Source: JACQFK01 sp964604905 (GTDB taxonomy: Bacteria > Planctomycetota > MHYJ01 > JACPRB01). From it: a DNA stretch of 11,753 nucleotides. Each line of letters begins with the position of its first letter. Positions within the stretch are counted from its first letter, which is position 1. The notes under the pieces are model-generated. The model did no database searches and was not told the DNA's origin. It saw only the letters and a program-made list of their open reading frames with translations. The translations under genes and the position numbers were made by a program. Shown one piece after another: positions 1-5,570 of this stretch. Location of the stretch: positions 1 through 11,753 of the forward strand of contig CAZSCC010000571.1 of NCBI GenBank assembly GCA_964604905.1. The letters run 5' to 3'.

Positions 1-685
1 GCCCGAAGCCGGTGATGTCGGTCGCGCCGCGCGCATCGAATTCCATCATGGTTTCGCAGGCGACCCTGTTGAGCTCGGCCATCTTCCGGGCGACCGGGGT
101 CAGCTCCTCGTGGGTCACCAAGTCCTTTCGGCCGCCGGTGATGTAGACGCCGCTGCCGACGGGCTTCGTGAGGATGAACCGGTCTCCCAGGCGCGCGCCC
201 GAATTCGGCGTGAAATGCTTCGGGCTGACGAGCCCGTTGACGGAGAGCCCGTACTTGAGCTCCTCGTCCTTCACGGTGTGGCCGCCCACCAGGAGTGCGC
301 CGGCCTCGTGGATCTTGTCCAGCCCGCCCTGCAGGACCTTGGTCAGCGTGTCGGTGCCCGCCGCGACGGGGAACATGCAGAGGTTGAGCGCGGTGATGGG
401 CCTGCCGCCCATCGCGTACACGTCGCTGATCGAGTTGGCGGCCGCCACCTGACCGTAGAGAAAGGGGTCGTCGATGAACGGGGTGATGAAATCGGCCGTC
501 ACGACGAGCGCGGTCTGCTCGTTGATCCTGTAGACGGCGGCGTCGTCGTTCGTCTCGACGCCCACGAGGAGATTCTCGTTGCGGCGGAAGTCCAGCTGGG
601 TGAAGAGCCCCTGCAAGTCCGACGGACTCAATTTTCCGGCTCAGCCGCCGCTCTTGGCGAACCCGCGAAGATCGCATGAAGACAT
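1..685 (-). CDS. selD: Selenophosphate synthase, itself a selenoprotein (in-frame TGA; 3' end outside window)
   Basis: SelD makes selenophosphate from selenide and ATP, the selenium donor for selenocysteine and 2-selenouridine synthesis in the cytoplasm. The minus-strand frame reads K-S-G-G, then TGA (643-641), then A-G-K-L-S-P; this matches the family's catalytic G-C-x-x-K loop (Cys17 and Lys20 in E. coli), so the TGA takes the place of the catalytic Cys. Past the TGA the frame is open to the window edge with family motifs in order: N-L-L-V-G-x-E-T-N-D-D-A-A-V (Asp48), T-A-D-F (Asp65), N-S-I-S-D-V-Y-A-M-G-G-R-P (Asp88), V-G-G-H, L-T-K-P-V-G-S-G and D-I-T-G-F-G. These are metal/ATP-binding segments; 228 of about 350 residues are present. 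The start at 685 follows a GGAG 11 bases upstream; an in-frame ATG at 712 overlaps the putative -10 box. Family assignment is very secure; selenocysteine insertion is strongly inferred. Confidence 0.95.
607..643 (-). promoter_or_regulatory. Putative bacterial SECIS element in selD mRNA
   Basis: Just after the TGA on the minus strand the mRNA can form AGUCC-GUC-GGACU (628-616), a perfect 5-bp stem with a 3-base loop, extended by two G-U wobbles (629/615 and 630/614). A short lower stem, GCC (640-638) with GGC (609-607), is possible. Seventeen bases separate the TGA from the loop G. A short upper stem and a G at the start of a small loop, placed about 16-37 bases after UGA, are what SelB recognises in known bacterial SECIS elements. 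The hairpin is seen; its function is inferred. Confidence 0.72.
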
Positions 686-710
686 GGTTTCAAGGTCTCC
701 GAACGCGGGC

Positions 711-739
711 ATCGTACTGAAAGGCCGGGGGCTCTGCAA
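711..739 (-). promoter_or_regulatory. Candidate selD promoter
   Basis: Reading leftward, TTGCAG (739-734) and TACGAT (716-711) are separated by exactly 17 bases. The -10 box is reasonable and the -35 box is weak (only TTG matches). Transcription would begin near 704, leaving a leader of about 20 bases with a GGAG before the ATG at 685. The -10 box overlaps the alternative ATG at 712, which argues for the 685 start. Confidence 0.4.
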
Positions 740-753
740 GGTCGGATCCCTTC

Positions 754-763
754 CGAACGTTCG
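754..763. promoter_or_regulatory. Palindrome between divergent promoters, candidate operator
   Basis: CGAACGTTCG is a perfect 10-bp palindrome lying between the -35 regions of the leftward selD promoter and the rightward operon promoter, a position suited to a regulator acting on both. It resembles the half-sites of the Gram-positive SOS box but lacks the 4-base spacer. A palindrome of this size can arise by chance, so this is tentative. Confidence 0.25.
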
Positions 764-771
764 AGCGTCCA

Positions 772-801
772 TTGTCATTTCCGGAATCGGTGTGATAGAA
801 T
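772..801 (+). promoter_or_regulatory. Sigma70-like promoter of the zinc-ribbon operon
   Basis: TTGTCA (772-777) and TAGAAT (796-801) each match the sigma70 consensus at five of six positions and are 18 bases apart. The ATG at 812 begins 10 bases after the -10 box, so transcription would start within a few bases of the start codon. No Shine-Dalgarno sequence precedes the ATG, so the transcript is likely leaderless or nearly so. Confidence 0.6.
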
Positions 802-811
802 CGACTGCCTT

Positions 812-1240
812 ATGAGTGTCGCCCGATTCCGGTGCATGTGCGGCAGCGTCCACTCCGTCCCCCTCGCGCGGGCGAAGGACGGCCTCGGCGTCGCCCACTG
901 GAGGTGTACGGACTGCCGTCGCCGATTCGTGCTGACCCACGTCCCGCCGGACTTCTGGACCCCGGTCTACCTGGATTCGGCCGTTCGGGCGGTCGACCTG
1001 CGTGAAACCGGCTCGGCGGGGGGCGCCGCCGGCGAAGTAGCGAAGAACCCGATGCCGCCCCCGGCCATCGAGTTCGCCTGCCGCTGCGGAAAACGCCTGA
1101 CCGCTCACTCCTGGATGTACGGCGGCACGACCGTATGCAGCGGTTGCAAGGCCAACCTCTACCTGGTGCTCAAGTTCAGCATGAAGCGCAAGGTCCACGT
1201 GATCGTTCCCGAATATCCCCATACCAAGACGACCGCATGA
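812..1240 (+). CDS. Small protein with two Cys4 zinc-binding modules
   Basis: A 142-residue protein of unknown function. It carries two similar modules: C8-x-C10-G with C32-x2-C35, and C90-x-C92-G with C109-x2-C112. Each CxCG/CxxC set should bind one zinc ion, as in zinc ribbons or rubredoxin-like knuckles. The linker (about 40-85) is variable and rich in Pro, Ala and Gly. No signal peptide or membrane segment is visible, so it should be cytoplasmic. It is the first gene of a three-gene operon; its TGA overlaps the next ATG in an ATGA. The start is fixed by the promoter just upstream, with no Shine-Dalgarno site. The repeated module suggests an internal duplication. It may bind nucleic acid or another protein, but nothing in the sequence decides this. 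Confidence 0.8.
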   Translation: MSVARFRCMCGSVHSVPLARAKDGLGVAHWRCTDCRRRFVLTHVPPDFWTPVYLDSAVRAVDLRETGSAGGAAGEVAKNPMPPPAIEFACRCGKRLTAHSWMYGGTTVCSGCKANLYLVLKFSMKRKVHVIVPEYPHTKTTA

Positions 1241-1740
1241 AACACTTCGCCGGCACCCTCGCCCTGATGTCCGTGCTCCTCGTTTCGGCCTGCGGGAAGG
1301 ATGACCCGAAAACGGGTCCGCCGCCGGCCGGTCCCATCGGCTCCTCGAAGGCCCCCCGGCCGGCGACGGTGGCCAATGGAGAGGCGGCCGTCGTCACGGT
1401 GGAGCACATCCTGATCGGCGTGAAGGGGGGCCGCGCGTCCAGCGCGAAGCGCGAGCAGGGAGAGGCGCAGCGCGTGGCCTTCGATCTTCTGGGACGGGCG
1501 CGGGGCGACGAGGATTTCGTGAAGCTCCGGGACGAGTACACCGAGGACCCGGGGAAGGGCCCGTACACGATGACCAACAACGGGGTCGATCCGGCCGGCC
1601 GGAGCGAGTACGCGCGCGACGGGATGGCGAAGGCCTTCGGGGACGTCAGCTTCCGTCTGGAGCTGGGCCAGGTCGGGATCACGGATTACGATCCTGTGAC
1701 GAGCCCTTTCGGATATCACGTCATCAAGCGCGTGAAGTGA
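1237..1740 (+). CDS. Parvulin-type peptidyl-prolyl isomerase lipoprotein
   Basis: A 167-residue protein with a lipoprotein signal peptide (residues 1-18) and lipobox V16-S-A-C19. The next residue is Gly rather than Asp, compatible with outer-membrane sorting if Lol-type rules hold. A linker rich in Pro and Gly (20-50) leads to one parvulin (PpiC/rotamase) domain at about 52-167. It begins V-E-H-I-L-I-G-V with His57 and ends T-S-P-F-G-Y-H-V-I-K with His161, the paired histidines of the parvulin active site. Such enzymes catalyse cis-trans isomerisation of prolyl bonds and help fold exported proteins. There is no SurA- or PrsA-like chaperone region, so it is a minimal single-domain form. An earlier in-frame start at 1135 would lie inside the upstream gene and bury the signal peptide; the ATGA overlap at 1237 is preferred. 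Confidence 0.88.
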   Translation: MKHFAGTLALMSVLLVSACGKDDPKTGPPPAGPIGSSKAPRPATVANGEAAVVTVEHILIGVKGGRASSAKREQGEAQRVAFDLLGRARGDEDFVKLRDEYTEDPGKGPYTMTNNGVDPAGRSEYARDGMAKAFGDVSFRLELGQVGITDYDPVTSPFGYHVIKRVK

Positions 1741-2282
1741 CGGGCCGCTCCAGGTCCCTGGCCGTCGGTCTCCGCATCACCCGGCGGAAGCAGGGGGAGG
1801 TTGCGGTCCTCGAACTCAGCGGCCGGCTGGACGCCTCCCTCGACCGGCACCTGCTCCAGGCCATCGAGTCCCTGATGGAGGCGGGCGAGCGGAGCATCGT
1901 CCTCGACTGCGGCAGCCTCGAGTATCTCGGAAGCCGGGGGGTCTCCGCCTTCATCGCCGTGATCGACGACCTCCGCGCGCAGGGGGGCGACCTCAAGCTG
2001 GCCGGCGTCTCGCCTCAGGCGGGGCTCGTGCTCGACCGCCTCGGGGTCTCCAAGCTCCTGCAGCGGTTCGCCACGGCCGGCGAGGCAGCCGCCGCGTTCG
2101 CCGTGCCGATCGGCGAGTTCCTGAAGGACGGCGGGCTGGAGACCTTCGTGGGCTCCGAGGGCGGGACGGTCTTCCACGCCTCGGGCTGCCCGGCCGTGAA
2201 GAGGATCCGCAGCGTCGTCACGTACGTCTCCCGGAAGCAGGCGCGCGACGCTGGCCTCCGCCCCTGCCGCACGTGCTGTTGA
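1737..2282 (+). CDS. STAS-domain protein with C-terminal Ada-like metal-binding module
   Basis: A 181-residue protein starting at GTG, which overlaps the preceding stop as GTGA, so translation is probably coupled. Residues 10-121 form a STAS domain (anti-sigma-factor antagonist type): V-A-V-L-E-L-S-G-R-L-D, then I-V-L-D-C-G-S-L-E-Y-L-G-S-R-G. Ser66 occupies the position of the phosphorylated serine in SpoIIAA, although the usual preceding Asp is Gly here. After a short linker, residues 136-181 read F-V-G-S-x3-T-V-F-H-x3-C151 and end G-L-R-P-C177-R-T-C180-C181. This resembles the small Ada/MTTP-type zinc-binding module (F-H-x-x-x-C-P plus R-P-C-x-x-C). It probably acts in partner switching with an Rsb-type kinase; none is in the window. 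The STAS call is secure and the Ada-like module good. Confidence 0.85.
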   Translation: MTGRSRSLAVGLRITRRKQGEVAVLELSGRLDASLDRHLLQAIESLMEAGERSIVLDCGSLEYLGSRGVSAFIAVIDDLRAQGGDLKLAGVSPQAGLVLDRLGVSKLLQRFATAGEAAAAFAVPIGEFLKDGGLETFVGSEGGTVFHASGCPAVKRIRSVVTYVSRKQARDAGLRPCRTCC

Positions 2283-2353
2283 TTCCGCTTCATCGCCCTG
2301 TCTCGTCGATCACTTTATCTCCACCCAAATATCTCGCCTCCCCGGGACCGTCG

Positions 2354-2360
2354 TTATATA
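2354..2360 (+). promoter_or_regulatory. Candidate -10 region of the DUF1080 operon
   Basis: The AT-rich run TTATATA stands out in the 104-base gap between the STAS gene and the DUF1080 gene. It lies 26 bases before the ATG at 2387, leaving room for a short leader with the AGGAGAG ribosome site at 2375-2381. No convincing -35 box is seen at 16-18 bases upstream. A CCGGGA precedes it by 7 bases; the same hexamer lies 11 bases before a TATATA ahead of the ROK gene. Confidence 0.4.
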
Positions 2361-2386
2361 GTAGGCCGAACTTCAGGAGAGATTCG

Positions 2387-3019
2387 ATGGTCCGGGCAGT
2401 GGTGGCCCTGATGCTCGTGGCGGGCGCGGCCCGAGACGACGAGAAGGGCTTCGAGAAGGTCTTCAACGGCGAGAACCTGCAGGGACTCAAATTCTTCGTC
2501 GAGAAAGGGGATCCGGCCGTCGTCTGGCGCGCGCAAGGGGGCCTCCTCCAGTGCCGCGGCACTCCGGCGGGGTACTGCTACACGGAGAAGAAGTACAAGG
2601 ACTTCATCCTCCGCTTCGACTGGAAATTCGTTCGGCCCGCGGAGTTGAAGGACGACAGCGCCTTCCGCGGCAACTCGGGCTATCTCCTCTGGGTGGGCGA
2701 CCGGCACAAGATCTGGCCCTACGCCCTCGAGTGCCAGGGGATGAACCGCCAGGCGGGCTACGTGTACTTCGTGGACGAGCGGCAGAAGGACAGGAACAAG
2801 TTCGTCTACGACGACCAGGCGCGCGCGCGGGCGGTGAAGCCCGTGGGCGAATGGAACAGCTACGAGATCATCGCCGGGAAGGGCACGGTGGAGATCCGGA
2901 TCAACGGTGAAAAGATCAGCACCGTGACGGACCACGAATACTCGGAACCCGGGTCGATCGGGTTCATGTCGGAGGAGTCGGAGATCCATTGGCGAAACAT
3001 CCGGATCAGACCGGAATGA
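2387..3019 (+). CDS. Secreted DUF1080 (3-keto-glycoside hydrolase/lyase family) protein
   Basis: A 210-residue protein with a Sec signal peptide (residues 1 to about 14, ending A-G-A) and one DUF1080 domain (PF06439, concanavalin-like beta-sandwich). Family hallmarks appear in order: G-F-E-K-V-F-N-G-E-N-L near residue 21, F-R-G-N-S-G-Y, the W-P-Y-A-L-E-C-Q-G strand, E-W-N-S-Y-E-I, I-N-G-E-K and W-R-N-I-R-I-R-P at the end. Characterised relatives cleave 3-keto-disaccharides or 3-keto-glucosides formed by Gfo/Idh/MocA dehydrogenases. The next two genes are such dehydrogenases, the first starting 13 bases after this stop, which supports that role in the cell envelope. The start is set by AGGAGAG 5 bases before ATG; an in-frame start at 2273 lies upstream of the promoter and would destroy the signal peptide. 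Substrate unknown. Confidence 0.88.
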   Translation: MVRAVVALMLVAGAARDDEKGFEKVFNGENLQGLKFFVEKGDPAVVWRAQGGLLQCRGTPAGYCYTEKKYKDFILRFDWKFVRPAELKDDSAFRGNSGYLLWVGDRHKIWPYALECQGMNRQAGYVYFVDERQKDRNKFVYDDQARARAVKPVGEWNSYEIIAGKGTVEIRINGEKISTVTDHEYSEPGSIGFMSEESEIHWRNIRIRPE

Positions 3020-3032
3020 GGAGAGCACGACC

Positions 3033-4283
3033 ATGAGCGAGAAAGTCACCCGTCGGGACTTCGTCAAGGGCGGCACCGCGGCCGCGTTCCTCTCGAGCGT
3101 CCCTCTCGCCTACGCGGGCGGGCAGGACCCGACCATCACGGTCGGCCTGATCGGCTGCGGCGGTCGCGGCACGGGGGCGGCGGAGAACTGCCTGGAATCG
3201 TCGCCCAACGTCCAGCTCGTCGCGATGGGCGACATGTTCAAGGACCGTCTGGACGGAAGCCGCAAGTCGCTCAGCAAGCGCGAAGGATTCAAGGTCACCG
3301 ACGACCACGCGTTCGTCGGATTCGACGCCCACAAGAAGGTGCTGGAGTCGGGCGTCAACATGGTGATCCTGGCGACCCCTCCGGGGTTCCGTCCCTATCA
3401 CTTCAAGGCGGCGATCGAGGCGGGCAAGCACGTCTTCTTCGAGAAGCCCGTCGGGGTCGACCCGACCGGCATCCGGATCGTGATGGAGTACGGGAAGATC
3501 GCGAAGGAGAAGAAGCTCGCGGTCGTCACGGGGACGCAGCGGCGCCACCAGAAGAGCTACATGGAGTGCATCCAGCAGATCCACGACGGCGCGATGGGCG
3601 AGGTCGTGGCGGGTCGCGCGTACTGGAATGGCGGCAGCCCCTGGGTGAATCCCCGGAAGCCCGGGCAGACCGACATGGAGTACCAGCTGCGCAACTGGTA
3701 CTACTACGCCTGGCTCTGCGGAGACCACATCGTCGAGCAGCACGTCCACAACCTGGACGTCATGAACTGGGCGCTCAAGGGACATCCGGTCTCGGCGGTG
3801 GCGGTGGGCGGCCGGCAGGTCCGGACGGGTCCCGAGTTCGGCCACGCCTACGACCACTTCGGCGTGGACTACACCTACGCGAACGACGTCCACGTGCTGA
3901 GCATGTGCCGCCACTGGGCGAACTGCCCCGGCAACGTGAGCGAGGCGATCGTCGGCACGAAGGGGAGGAGTGACGGCAACAACAGGATCGTCGGCCACGA
4001 CGGCAAGGAGATCTGGAAGTTCGGCGGCGGGGGCATCAACCCGTACGTGCAGGAGCACAAGGACCTGATCGCGTCCATCCGCGAGGGAAAGCCGCTCAAC
4101 GAGGCGCAGCAGATCGCCGAGAGCACGCTCACGGCCATCATGGGCCGCGAGGCGGCGTACACCGGCCAGGTGATCAAGTGGGACGAGTTCCTGAAGTCGC
4201 CCCTCAACCTGATGCCCGAAAACCTGTCGATCGACGCGAAGCTGCCCGAGCCGCCGGTGCCGATCCCTGGAAAGAAGGCCTGA
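3033..4283 (+). CDS. Tat-exported Gfo/Idh/MocA family oxidoreductase
   Basis: A 416-residue NAD(P)-dependent sugar oxidoreductase of the Gfo/Idh/MocA family. A twin-arginine leader (T6-R-R-D-F-V-K12) with a likely cut after A-Y-A28 sends the folded enzyme across the membrane with cofactor bound, as for glucose-fructose oxidoreductase. The Rossmann motif is G41-C-G-G-R-G-T-G48 and the substrate-side signature is E137-K-P139. The C-terminal half holds G-D231-H-I-V-E-Q-H-V-H239-N-L-D242-x3-W, where E-Q-H-x-H occupies the usual D-x-G-x-H site. The protein ends in I-P-G-K-K-A, a tail shared with the next paralogue. GAGGAGAG, overlapping the upstream stop, serves as the ribosome site. Oxidation of a sugar at C3 is a reasonable guess from the DUF1080 neighbour, but substrate and cofactor choice cannot be read. 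Confidence 0.92.
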   Translation: MSEKVTRRDFVKGGTAAAFLSSVPLAYAGGQDPTITVGLIGCGGRGTGAAENCLESSPNVQLVAMGDMFKDRLDGSRKSLSKREGFKVTDDHAFVGFDAHKKVLESGVNMVILATPPGFRPYHFKAAIEAGKHVFFEKPVGVDPTGIRIVMEYGKIAKEKKLAVVTGTQRRHQKSYMECIQQIHDGAMGEVVAGRAYWNGGSPWVNPRKPGQTDMEYQLRNWYYYAWLCGDHIVEQHVHNLDVMNWALKGHPVSAVAVGGRQVRTGPEFGHAYDHFGVDYTYANDVHVLSMCRHWANCPGNVSEAIVGTKGRSDGNNRIVGHDGKEIWKFGGGGINPYVQEHKDLIASIREGKPLNEAQQIAESTLTAIMGREAAYTGQVIKWDEFLKSPLNLMPENLSIDAKLPEPPVPIPGKKA

Positions 4284-4288
4284 GGAAC

Positions 4289-4325
4289 GCGGCCACGAAT
4301 CGCCGTGCTCCGCCTTGATAGGGCG
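4289..4325 (+). promoter_or_regulatory. Mutually exclusive hairpins between oxidoreductase genes
   Basis: The 57-base gap can form a bulged hairpin: GCGG (4289-4292) with CCGC (4310-4313) and CACG (4294-4297) with CGTG (4304-4307), around an AATCGC loop. A second hairpin, CGCC (4311-4314) with GGCG (4322-4325), uses 4311-4313 and so competes with the first. No T-tract follows, so this is not a terminator. It may tune mRNA stability or the relative output of the two paralogues. The AGGGAGGA ribosome site (4327-4334) lies just beyond. Confidence 0.35.
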
Positions 4326-4340
4326 TAGGGAGGACGAGCC

Positions 4341-5570
4341 ATGAATGCCCACGAGATCCCGGCGGTCCACGTCCGGGGCCAGGAGGCCACGCTCAAGATC
4401 GGGCTGGTCGGCTGCGGAGGCCGCGGGACCGGGGCGGCGGACAACGTCCTTGACGCCGCGGAAAACGTCCAGATCACCGCTCTGGCCGACATGTTCCCCG
4501 ACCGGCTCCAGAAGTGCCGGACGCAGGTCATGGGGAAACAGGACGAAGCGGGCCGTCCCCATCCGGGGGCGAAGATCCAGGACGATTTCTGCTTCACCGG
4601 CTTCGACGCCTACAAGAAGATCCTCGACAGCGGCATCGACTACGTGATGCTGTGCCAGCCGCCCGGGTTCCGTCCGCAACATTTCGCCGCCGCGATCGAC
4701 GCCGGCAAGCACGTCTTCTTCGAGAAGCCCGTGGCCGTGGATCCGGTGGGCGTGCGGAAGGTGATCGAGTACGGCGAGAAGGCGAAAGAGAAGAAGCTGG
4801 GCATCGTGCCGGGGACGCAGAGCCGGCACACGCCGCGGATCATCGAGACCATAAAGCGGATCCACGACGGCGCGATCGGCCAGGTCATCTCCGGCCGCAT
4901 CTACTTCAATACCGGCTACCTCTGGGAATACCCGCGCAAGGACGGCATGAGCGACATGGAGTGGCAGATCCGAAACTGGTACTACTTCGACTGGCTCTCC
5001 GGCGACCACATCGTCGAGCAGCACGTCCACCAGCACGACGTGACCGACTGGGTCATGAAGGCCCATCCGGTGCGCGCGACGGCGGTGGGCGGCCGCCAGA
5101 TGCGGACGGAAGAGCTCTACGGCAACATCTACGACCACTTCCAGGTGGACTACGAGTACCCCAACGGGGTGCACGTGATGAGCATGTGCCGCCAATGGAA
5201 GGGGACGCCCGGCGAGGTGGGAGCGCTCTTCGTCGGCAGCAAGGGCACGGCGTACGTGCAGGGCAAGAACGCGGGCGTGATCACCGGCCCGAACGCCTGG
5301 AAGTACGAGCCCCAGGGGAAGGAGATCAACGGACAGGTCCTCGAGCACCGAGACCTGATCGCGTCCATCCGTGCGGGGAAGCCGCTCAACGAGGCGCGGC
5401 GGATCGCGGAGACCTCGCTGACCGCGATCCTCGGTCGCGAGGCGGCCTACACCGGGAAGGTCGTGAAGTACGACGACCTCATGAAGTCGGACCTCGACCT
5501 GAGCCCGAAGAAGTACGAGTTCGGGCCCAACCAGGCCCGGCCCGTGCAGATCCCGGGCAAGAGCGCGTGA
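4341..5570 (+). CDS. Gfo/Idh/MocA family oxidoreductase without Tat leader
   Basis: A 409-residue paralogue of the flanking oxidoreductases, with G-L-V-G-C-G-G-R-G-T-G Rossmann motif, E128-K-P130, and the G-D-H-I-V-E-Q-H-V-H-x2-D-V-T-D-W segment. It lacks a twin-arginine signal: it begins M-N-A-H-E-I-P-A and goes straight into V-H-V-R-G-Q-E-A-T. In the paralogue at 10867 the near-identical V-H-A-R-G-Q-E-A-T is the leader cleavage junction. The start is firm: AGGGAGGA lies 6 bases before ATG and an in-frame TAG sits at 4326-4328, so no longer form exists. It should be cytoplasmic unless carried out by a Tat-exported partner. A cytoplasmic enzyme could complete or reverse the oxidation made outside. 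Its stop overlaps the next gene's GTG, so the two are coupled. Confidence 0.91.
   Translation: MNAHEIPAVHVRGQEATLKIGLVGCGGRGTGAADNVLDAAENVQITALADMFPDRLQKCRTQVMGKQDEAGRPHPGAKIQDDFCFTGFDAYKKILDSGIDYVMLCQPPGFRPQHFAAAIDAGKHVFFEKPVAVDPVGVRKVIEYGEKAKEKKLGIVPGTQSRHTPRIIETIKRIHDGAIGQVISGRIYFNTGYLWEYPRKDGMSDMEWQIRNWYYFDWLSGDHIVEQHVHQHDVTDWVMKAHPVRATAVGGRQMRTEELYGNIYDHFQVDYEYPNGVHVMSMCRQWKGTPGEVGALFVGSKGTAYVQGKNAGVITGPNAWKYEPQGKEINGQVLEHRDLIASIRAGKPLNEARRIAETSLTAILGREAAYTGKVVKYDDLMKSDLDLSPKKYEFGPNQARPVQIPGKSA

Noticed and set aside
641..643. Reading the selD TGA as a nonsense mutation making a pseudogene
   Set aside because: The stop falls exactly on the catalytic Cys, the frame stays open with intact motifs to the window edge, and a SECIS-like hairpin follows at the right distance.
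110..679. A 189-residue open frame on the plus strand, and a shorter one at 168-452
   Set aside because: Both are antisense shadows of selD; their translations show only Gly/Asp/Val/Arg-rich filler and no family motif, while the minus strand reads SelD throughout.
754..763. CGAACGTTCG as a LexA (SOS) box
   Set aside because: The Gram-positive-type SOS box needs four bases between CGAAC and GTTCG; here there are none, and no SOS gene is adjacent.
641..1222. A 193-residue minus-strand open frame
   Set aside because: Only its last 15-24 codons belong to a gene, the start of selD before the TGA. The rest is antisense to the zinc-ribbon gene and crosses the divergent promoter.
3006..5348. A 780-residue minus-strand open frame across both oxidoreductase genes
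   Set aside because: It is a mirror of strong GC3 bias; the translation is rich in Val, Leu, Asp, His and Arg with two similar halves that reflect the two paralogues on the other strand.
4514..5566. The long upstream extension of the propeller gene frame
   Set aside because: It is an Arg-rich out-of-frame translation of the oxidoreductase gene; the signal peptide begins at the GTG at 5567.
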